This document shows positions 43,997 to 50,374 of a DNA stretch of 64,000 nucleotides, piece by piece. Each line of letters starts with the position of its first letter. Positions within the stretch are counted from its first letter, which is position 1. The DNA is taken from assembly GCA_000688615.1 (NCBI GenBank), contig JHVA01000001.1, positions 1,240,001 to 1,304,000 of the forward strand, in the 5' to 3' direction. Made by a program: the position numbers and the translations under genes. The DNA is from Acidobacteriaceae bacterium KBS 146 (GTDB lineage Bacteria; Acidobacteriota; Terriglobia; Terriglobales; Acidobacteriaceae). The notes under the pieces are model-generated. The model did no database searches. It had not been told where the DNA came from and saw only the letters and a list, made by a program, of their open reading frames with translations.

Positions 43997-44904
43997 ATCT
44001 CTTCTCTCTTGCTAAGAAATTCCCCACTGAAGATGCCGCGCTGTTGCACCTGATAAAGACGCGCTGGCCTCATGGGGTTCGGTGTGTGGCTTGCGACTGC
44101 GATAAATGCTGGTTAGTCGAAGCCAAGGGTACAACGGGAAAGCCGCGCAAACTGTTTCAATGCTCAGACTGTGGTTATCAGTTCAGTGCGACCGCTAATA
44201 CGCTGTTCCATGACTCGCATCTGCCACTAACAAAATGGTTTGCGGTCATTTGCCTTATGGTTGAGGGCAAGAAAGGCATTTCAGCAAGCCAAGTTAGGCG
44301 TCACGTTCCGATGACCTATAAAACCGCGTGGTACGTGTGCCATCGGATACGCGAAGCGATGCAAGAGCCGAAGTCACTGAAACTTGGCGGCGAATCAACC
44401 ACAGTTGAGATTGACGAAACCTATGTTGGCGGTCGCAAACGCGGTACAGGTGTGAAAGCTGGACGTAGAGCAAAGACTATCGTTGTCGGAATCGCAGAGC
44501 GTGACGGGCGTATTCACTTGCAAACCGTCAGATCAGCCAAAAACCACTATGTACGTCCTGTCATCCGCGAAAAGGTTGATCCCGAAACCCCGAAGATCGT
44601 AACAGACGGCGCTGGCCGATACAGAACCATGATCCCGCGAGAAAAGCATGAGCAAGGGAACCACAAGCGCGAACTGCACAATAAGAACTGGACGACAACC
44701 CAAACGGTTGAGAATGCCTTTTCTCTGTTCAAACGTGGTCTGGTCGGAAACTATCACCAGTTGAGTGCGGAGCATCTGGACAGGTATCTAGGCGAGTTTT
44801 GCTGGCGGTATAACAGGCGCAAGATGCAGCCTTGGCTGTTCGATATGACGCTGGTTAACTTGCTGAATAAAAAGCCGTTGCCTTACAAAGAACTAACTTT
44901 CTGA
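43993..44904 (+). CDS. IS1595-family transposase (ISXO2-like)
   Basis: 303 aa, intact. N-terminal zinc ribbon (GVRCVACDCDKC, then QCSDCGYQFSATANTLFHDS), KWFAVICLMVEGKKGISASQ, and the ISXO2-like DDE domain: first Asp in VEIDETYVGGRKRG, then TIVVGIAERDGRIHLQTV, second Asp in KIVTDGAGRYRTMIP, and N-AFSLFKRGLVGNYHQLSAEH with the final LDRYLGEFCWRYNRRK. All catalytic regions are present, so it should be active. Confidence 0.93.
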   Translation: MNLFSLAKKFPTEDAALLHLIKTRWPHGVRCVACDCDKCWLVEAKGTTGKPRKLFQCSDCGYQFSATANTLFHDSHLPLTKWFAVICLMVEGKKGISASQVRRHVPMTYKTAWYVCHRIREAMQEPKSLKLGGESTTVEIDETYVGGRKRGTGVKAGRRAKTIVVGIAERDGRIHLQTVRSAKNHYVRPVIREKVDPETPKIVTDGAGRYRTMIPREKHEQGNHKRELHNKNWTTTQTVENAFSLFKRGLVGNYHQLSAEHLDRYLGEFCWRYNRRKMQPWLFDMTLVNLLNKKPLPYKELTF

Positions 44905-45094
44905 GGATAGAATTGCTCTTGGATTCTCTGCGTGAGGGAGAGTGCCAGCGTTCACCCGCGATAAGAACGTCAATCCAAGAGGGTCTCTATGACCATCGTC
45001 TCAACGGATTTGCAAATGATTCTCGTATTGCTTCAGATTTATGCGGCAATCTTGAATTTGAAAGCAAATCGTCACTAAACAGCCGTGCTCTCAG

Positions 45095-45253
45095 TCATCT
45101 CTGTGGGCGCGGTTTGTCCATTTTCTGGACAGTCTTAGCGGCTTTCTCAGCCTTGAGTTTGGCACTCAGTTCTTTAGCCGTCATCGGCTTCATATCCAGC
45201 ATTCGACGCAATACGGCGTCAAATTTCTCTTCTGCGCCTTTCTCATCGACCAT
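45095..45253 (-). CDS. Small charged passenger protein of the IS element
   Basis: 52 aa, reading EEKFDAVLRRMLDMKPMTAK and ending in KMDKPRPQR. The E-E-K-F-D-A-V-L-R-R-M-L pattern recurs in short hypothetical proteins of many bacteria, sometimes beside toxin-like genes. No clear ribosome site. It lies divergently to the next frame with 19 bp between starts. Confidence 0.5.
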   Translation of the reverse strand: MVDEKGAEEKFDAVLRRMLDMKPMTAKELSAKLKAEKAAKTVQKMDKPRPQR

Positions 45254-45272
45254 GAGAATATTGTAGGCAATT

Positions 45273-45461
45273 ATGGCTGACGCTTATAAGAAATGCCCAA
45301 AATGTGGAGGAACGATGTTTGCTTCTCCTAACCAATGTGTGATCCCTGCCCAAGTTCATGAAGGTGCTGGCCAGAAAGCTATATCTCAGACACAGGGCAT
45401 TCCGGTGCTTCCGTGGACGTGCTCATCGTGTCATCTTGTTGAGTTGTACCACGCGGGTTGA
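45273..45461 (+). CDS. Small zinc-ribbon passenger protein of the IS element
   Basis: 62 aa with two CxxC pairs (KKCPKCGGTMF and WTCSSCHLVELYHAG) forming a rubredoxin-like or zinc-ribbon knuckle separated by a ~35-residue loop. Located inside the IS boundary, so it moves with the element. Function unknown. Confidence 0.6.
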   Translation: MADAYKKCPKCGGTMFASPNQCVIPAQVHEGAGQKAISQTQGIPVLPWTCSSCHLVELYHAG

Positions 45462-45635
45462 TCTTGAGAATATCGATCAAGTGGGGTGACGGACGGTCGT
45501 TCGCTCCCACTAATCGTTCCGTTTTCTTACCAAAAATCCATTTTCTGAACACTTCGGGAATCTCCTAGCATTGCCAAGACGATTCCTAAAAAACCCTAAT
45601 CAATTATTCCCAACTGAGTGAAAGGGATAATTATT

Positions 45636-45729
45636 CTCAATTTTCACAAACTACTGAAAATAAACTGGATAGATGGTGCCGGGAGGGGGAATCGAACCCC
45701 CATGGAGTTGCCTCCGACGGATTTTGAGT
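45636..45729 (-). repeat. tRNA-Leu-associated repeat, copy 3, right part
   Basis: Continuation of copy 3 after the IS. Starts with the duplicated CTCAATTT, followed by TACTGAAAATAAACTGGATA as in copy 1 (GCTGAAAATAATATGGATA), then the tRNA-Leu 3' half. Removing the IS and one duplication gives a repeat of about 262 bp, matching 256 and 253 bp for the other copies. Confidence 0.78.
45674..45729 (-). pseudogene. tRNA-Leu 3' half (attachment-site fragment)
   Basis: 56 bp: anticodon loop with CAA, variable arm GGAG-GCAA-CTCC, T-arm GGGGG-TTCGATT-CCCCC, encoded CCA. Identical in every part checked to the fragment at 29625-29680. To its right the sequence diverges at once, so this is an end point, not a gene. 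Confidence 0.82.
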
Positions 45730-46406
45730 CTGATTCTAAGCATTTTGCAGGTTTCTGCATAGAGTCGCAAAAAATCGCAGCAAGCTATTTATTTACATAT
45801 AGATAAGAGCTAGATATACTTTGCAATGCGACGCAGCCAAAAGCAGAAAAGTTGGTAACGAACAGCCATCGAAACAGCCACCAAAAATTGCACCAAATAT
45901 GGTGCAATTTGCTTGGACACACAGCGGACTGGAACTCCGACGGACGACCCTTGGTGGCTGTTTGGCGTCTGCCTTGCAGACGAAGGACATTTGCTGGACA
46001 CAGCGGACTTCTGTCCGATGGCTGCCATGTATCGTGCCTCGAATTATGAGCGCCGGGACACGTGCATACTCAGATTGGCGCGGAAAGCCTTCTCAATAGC
46101 ATGCAACCGTCGTTACTCGTATCGCCGCAAGTTGAAATGGGACTTGGCCCAGGAGGACGACTGTCTGCGTGCTCGACTGCTAAAGACAACCCGACGTAAA
46201 CGGTCTAATCGCGCTCGATAAGCGCATTGGCGATTTGGCACTCGGTGAGAGTTAGGAGGTCAGGTGAAGCTAACTGCGAGATCTATGCGCGAAGAGATGA
46301 TGAGCTCCCGCCGAAACAGAACCAGGAAGGGCAGCACGCGCCTTCAACGATTGGTCTCGAATGTTCTTGCACTATAATTCGCCCATCCACCAGGATGGAG
46401 CAACCC
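45730..46406. other. Left edge of the mobilizable island, strong inverted repeat, no clear gene
   Basis: Contains a perfect 11-bp inverted repeat AAATTGCACCA/TGGTGCAATTT with 4-bp spacer (45885-45910), a possible operator or recombinase site. A plus-strand frame at 45913-46221 (102 codons, basic C-terminus KTTRRKRSNRAR) exists but shows no family pattern and no good start, so it is not called. Confidence 0.5.
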
Positions 46407-46682
46407 ATGTCCCAGCTATTTGCTCGTGTCGAGCTGCTCGGCAGCCCTTCCGAAGAAGTCTATGAGAAGTTACACGCGGAAATGGAGCGGCTCAACTGGT
46501 ATCGCAAAATTAACGGCAAGGCTCTGCCCCATGCAACCTATCAAGCGACGTTTACCTCAGATGCCCCCGACTTGATGGAGCTGGCAAAGACTCTCAAGGC
46601 CATGATCGAACAAAAGATTTGGACGAAGTCTCTGGTTTTGGTGATTCGGTCCGCAGATTGGGCAAAATCGGCAGCGGGATAG
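46407..46682 (+). CDS. Small GhoS/DUF2622-like protein
   Basis: 91 aa. The start SQLFARVELLGSPSEEVYEK and MERLNWYRKINGKALPHATY resemble the small DUF2622-type proteins (GhoS relatives), which have a ferredoxin-like fold and include an RNase antitoxin. GGAG 6 nt before ATG 46407 supports this start. It lies 10 bp before the TIGR04141-family gene, so the pair may form a module. Similarity is short, so function is open. Confidence 0.6.
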   Translation: MSQLFARVELLGSPSEEVYEKLHAEMERLNWYRKINGKALPHATYQATFTSDAPDLMELAKTLKAMIEQKIWTKSLVLVIRSADWAKSAAG

Positions 46683-46692
46683 AAGGCGTCCT

Positions 46693-48269
46693 ATGAGCGA
46701 CCACAAGATTGGGTTGACGATTTTCCTATTACGCGAAGACAGAATCTCTTCTTTTAGAGAAGAGCTCTTGGATCCTCATGCAGCCTCCTCGATCCCTTTG
46801 TCCCAGCCGTTGGAGGGAACGTTTATTCCGTTTCCTTCACAGGCGAACGCCAGCCAGAGTGGGTTGCGGCCGTGGGGTCGCTGCTAGTCGAGCCGATTTC
46901 AGGCAATATGAATTCTCGTTCGCCTAGTGGCCTGTTGGTCGTTCGCCATCAGAATCGGACCTTTGTTGTCAGCTTCGGGTATGCATGGCAGAAGCTCGAA
47001 GATCGCTGGCTGGAAGTTGACTTTGGCTTGAGAGTCGTCCTGAACGTTGTTCCTCGGAACGATATCATCGAGGTCAAAGCCGAACAGATCTTCGCCAAAT
47101 GGCATCTTGCGAGTGAACGAGCGCCGCGTGCGGCGTCGGTCAATGAATTCGGCGTCGATTTCGATCGGGACCTAGTAGCAGTTATCGAAGGGGAACAAAA
47201 ATCTAGGCCAGTCTTGGGAACCCGTGTCCGGGGCGGCACGAGTCTGCGGGTGAATGTGCCAATCGGCCAAATAGAAAGCCTGCTCGATGCATGCTTGGCT
47301 GAATTCTCCAACGACGCGTATAAGCGCGATTGGCCTGAGATCGACAAAATAACCCCGCTAAAAGACGACGTGATGATTGCCTTACTGGAAGATCAATTGG
47401 ATATGGCCTTGGCGGATGCACAGGCCCGGCGAAGGATAGTGATGTTTACACCTAATCAGCGGCGCGGAGAATCGGTCGTCGCCGAGTCTTACGTCTTCGG
47501 AAGAATGGCAATCCATCCAACGACGCGGCCCTACTTGAGTATTGAAAGCTGGGTCAACGAATTGGCCCGTTCCCGTGATACTCCGTCTGTCGCACTCGCC
47601 AAACGGCATTCAATCCACATCCTCGACGATTCCGGAGCTGAAGCGCAGTCCTGCAAGGTCTTCGACTGTTTTGGATATGAGATCAACGATGGCCCACGAG
47701 TTTACATCCTTTCGTCCGGCGTCTGGTATGAAGTGGTCGCAGATTATGTCAAGCAAATCAACGACCGGCTTTTCCAAATCGGACCCTCTGGTTTGACCTT
47801 ACCGGCGTGGAATCGCACTCATGACGAGGGGGAATACAATTCGTTCTGCGCGGCCAATCCAAAGCTTTTGAATTGTGATGCCAAGATATTCCGTTTTGGT
47901 GGAGGTCAATCGCAGCTGGAGTTCTGCGACCTGATTCACTTGGAATCTCGCACCCTCTTCTTTTGTAAGGTTGTCTCCAAATCTAGCGGCATGAGCCATC
48001 TGCTAGAGCAGGTGCGGCGCACTTCAGACATGCTCTTTAGCGCTGACGGCTCTTACCGGGAAAAGGTTCTTCGGCTTTTCAAGCAGCATCATCCGGGCGC
48101 TGACATCGAATGGCTGCAAACGCGGCCGCACCGCGAGGATTGGAAGCTTGCCATGGTTTCCCTGGGAAGACCTTCAGCCGATCTTCCATTCTTTGCCAAG
48201 TGCGGCCTGACAAAGCTCTATAAGGAGCTGATAGAGCGCGGCCACAACGCCTCGTTTGAAGCAGTATGA
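46693..48269 (+). pseudogene. TIGR04141-family (DUF6119) protein, one frameshift
   Basis: Begins at ATG 46693 (SDHKIGLTIFLLREDRISSF). The frame changes at about 46770-46800, after which the rest, ~480 codons, is open: RQPEWVAAVGSLLVEPISGN, GLLVVRHQNRTFVVSFGYAW, EVDFGLRVVLNVVPRNDI, then RAASVNEFGVDFDRDLVAVI and YEINDGPRVYILSSGVWYEV. These are features of the sporadically distributed TIGR04141 family, found in scattered accessory islands. A shorter product could start at GTG 46872. Function of the family is not established to my knowledge. Confidence 0.75.
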
Positions 48270-48510
48270 ATTGTCTTGCGGTTAAAGCGCGAGTGAAGGA
48301 ATGCTCATTCGAAACTTCGGTCATCTTTGGGATCGGAAGTCACCAACGTGTGCTCAGGCCGCTTAGGGAATTCGAGTCTCAATTGTTGCCAACAGACCAA
48401 CGCACGTATCGACGAAGACTGATATTGCGTTCGGACGTTAGCAGTGTCTGCTACCGCAACTGCAGAATGGAATAGTTGTGAAGCATCTAAGCTCGATGCA
48501 GCCTTCGGCT

Positions 48511-49749
48511 TCATCGGGAGAGAGGGCTCAGCGCCTCGGAAACACCCTTGCGCCACTCTCTGAGCATTCCCTCGCCGACATCAGCGAATGCGGCGTGATC
48601 CTTGATGTACTTCTGCACTTCCGAGGATGTTTCCTCGATAGCCTCCGCAATGCGTGACAGCACATCTCTTCCCCGTGCAGGAGTACAGGCTGCGCGAGTT
48701 TCGCCGAGCAATTGAAGCTCACGAGCGGTGGGCCAACGCGTGCTTCCGTTCAACGTCAGGGCCATTCCTTCCTTTGGGATGTAAACCGATGTTGTCACGA
48801 GGTCATACACAGGAGCGAGACGAGCTTCGCCGAGAACATCGTCATACACGATGGCGAAATTCTTGAGGTGAGCATCTCCGTTGCGGAGGGCGCAGTTGAG
48901 TGCGATCAGAGTGAATAACTTTTCGAGATCGATATTGACTTGCGGCGAATTCGCAAACTGCGTAAATCGCTTGAGGATGGAAGTCTCGTAGCTGCCGCTG
49001 TACTTCTTGTCAGTGCCCTTGCCATTGAGGACGCAGAAGTCTTCGAATCCTCGATAGCTGCCGTCGGCCCGGAGATCGAATCGATCCACGACGAGTGCCG
49101 CCCCGTCCTCTGCGAGTCGATACGACGGTACCTCGAGGCCGCACTTCTCAGCGACTCTCAAACAGAAGTACTCGTTTGCTGCGAGTTGCGGATACTCTCG
49201 CGCCTCCCAGAACTTCACGATATGTGTAGCACCGCGATAGCTTTCGGACAGACGCGCTCCATTGAATGCAGTTTTTGAAAACGCATCTTCATCGCGGATC
49301 AGGAACTTTGGCTGCACGCCACTGATGCCCGAGAAGGAAGCGAACTTGTCCAAGAGGTGATGGAATAGATCACCTTGGCGTCGACGAGCGAGGATTTCGT
49401 CCACAGACTGGAAGGGTACGTCCTCATTGAGGGATTCTTCGTGCCCGGTGTAGCGAATGCGGCCCACCTGTGATCGGCCAACAATGCCCAGAAGGTCATA
49501 GTCGTCGAATGTCCCGATGGCTTTCGCAAAAGCAAGACGCAAGCGTTCTCTCAATACGCCTTCGGGAAGGTTCATCTCAAAAATGGGTGCGATTCCATAC
49601 GAGATGTCCCATGAAGCTAGGCGCACGGGCATCGTCACAGAAACGGCGCGCGGCTCAGGGGCTCCGGGTTTATAGAGAAACGTGGTGCCGCGCTGTCCGG
49701 AGCGATCAAGCAAGCCGGCTTCAGCGCCGTCGGTCCAAACTTTGATCAT
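48511..49749 (-). CDS. hipA: HipA-family serine/threonine kinase toxin
   Basis: 412 aa. HipA N-terminal domain (YGIAPIFEMNLPEGVLRERL), the Gly-rich loop GISGVQPKFLIRD, NEYFCLRVAEKCGLEVP, RFDLRADG, catalytic loop RNGDAHLKNFAIVYD and metal-binding APVYDLVTT. HipA phosphorylates GltX or other translation factors and causes persistence. The active-site residues appear intact. ATG 49749 overlaps the antitoxin gene by 29 nt. Part of the island's stability or defence cargo. Confidence 0.92.
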   Translation of the reverse strand: MIKVWTDGAEAGLLDRSGQRGTTFLYKPGAPEPRAVSVTMPVRLASWDISYGIAPIFEMNLPEGVLRERLRLAFAKAIGTFDDYDLLGIVGRSQVGRIRYTGHEESLNEDVPFQSVDEILARRRQGDLFHHLLDKFASFSGISGVQPKFLIRDEDAFSKTAFNGARLSESYRGATHIVKFWEAREYPQLAANEYFCLRVAEKCGLEVPSYRLAEDGAALVVDRFDLRADGSYRGFEDFCVLNGKGTDKKYSGSYETSILKRFTQFANSPQVNIDLEKLFTLIALNCALRNGDAHLKNFAIVYDDVLGEARLAPVYDLVTTSVYIPKEGMALTLNGSTRWPTARELQLLGETRAACTPARGRDVLSRIAEAIEETSSEVQKYIKDHAAFADVGEGMLREWRKGVSEALSPLSR

Positions 49750-49999
49750 CGCGGTCCTCTTCCATCAACTCTTCCAAAGTGGGGCGGCGGTTCGCTGCTT
49801 CCTGGATGGTCAGCTCAAGGCTGAGCGCTGTAAGAATTCTGGTTATTTTCGAATAACCGAGCTCGCCAGTTCGGCCATTCTCCAATGCGTCTAGTGTTGA
49901 ATGGCCAACTCTTGCCTGTTTCGCGAGCGTAGCCTGGCTCAAACCAAGCGCTCTACGTTTGGTAGCAACGATCTCGCCAATTTGAATCAAGGTCAGCAT
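49721..49999 (-). CDS. hipB: HipB-like Xre-family antitoxin
   Basis: 92 aa, helix-turn-helix in IGEIVATKRRALGLSQATLA, RVGHSTLDALENGRTGELGY. It binds and neutralises HipA and represses its own promoter. ATG 49999 fits the family better than the upstream start at 50014, which overlaps the operator. Two operator copies lie immediately upstream (50002-50057). Confidence 0.9.
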   Translation of the reverse strand: MLTLIQIGEIVATKRRALGLSQATLAKQARVGHSTLDALENGRTGELGYSKITRILTALSLELTIQEAANRRPTLEELMEEDRDDQSLDRRR

Positions 50000-50001
50000 A
50001 T

Positions 50002-50057
50002 ACCTAATATACAAGGTTTCCGACCGTCTAGGGGAAGATTTACCTTATATACAAGGC
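50002..50057. promoter_or_regulatory. Two HipB-type operators 40 bp apart
   Basis: ACCTAATATACAAGGT (50002-50017) and ACCTTATATACAAGGC (50042-50057), consensus ACCTWATATACAAGGY, are near-palindromes with ACCT/AGGT arms. They are spaced exactly 40 bp (about four helical turns) and end just before the antitoxin start. This is the arrangement expected for cooperative HipB autorepression; the known E. coli operator has a different sequence but similar size. Confidence 0.7.
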
Positions 50058-50103
50058 CACAGGATGGTGCGCTGAATACTACCAACTAGCCTAGACTCAC
50101 TGA

Positions 50104-50346
50104 TTAAGCCACGATATGTTCTGGATGATCGCCCCGCGCATACTTGCGTAGATCTGCCACCGGAATTAGCACTCTACCCCCTATTCGCCGCGTGGGCAAC
50201 TTCCGATTAGCAATCAGGTAATCGAGCCCTCGCTGACTGATGGAGAGGAGCTGAGCCGCCTCTCCACGGCTGACCAGCAGCTTTTCTTCGGCTGGAATGG
50301 TGGCTCGCGCTGGTGGCTTTCTCTGCATTATGTTGAATGGCTCCAT
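50104..50346 (-). CDS. Excisionase/AlpA-like helix-turn-helix protein
   Basis: 80 aa, MerR-type winged helix: KLLVSRGEAAQLLSISQRGL, DYLIANRKLPTRRIGGRVLI and PVADLRKYARG, the standard helix_turn_helix_17/excisionase pattern. AGAGGAG lies 7 nt before ATG 50346. It follows the relaxase gene by 28 bp on the same strand. It could direct excision of the island or regulate mobilization. Confidence 0.85.
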   Translation of the reverse strand: MEPFNIMQRKPPARATIPAEEKLLVSRGEAAQLLSISQRGLDYLIANRKLPTRRIGGRVLIPVADLRKYARGDHPEHIVA

Positions 50347-50374
50347 CGTTCGCTCCTCTGTGAGAACTCGTTTC

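Larger units (their letters stand above)
43727..45635 (+). mobile_element. Complete IS1595-family (ISXO2-like) element with passenger genes
   Basis: 1,909 bp bounded by 21-bp terminal inverted repeats that differ at one base (left 43727-43747, right 45615-45635; both begin AATAATTATCCCTTT from the outside). It is flanked by an exact 8-bp target duplication CTCAATTT (43719-43726 and 45636-45643), the length typical of IS1595. It carries a small upstream frame, the transposase, and two small divergent passenger frames. The precise ends and intact transposase mean insertion was recent relative to the decayed host sequence. Confidence 0.92.

Noticed and set aside
45913..46221. 102-codon plus-strand frame right of the third tRNA fragment
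   Set aside because: No ribosome site, no recognisable domain, and overlaps equally long frames on both strands.
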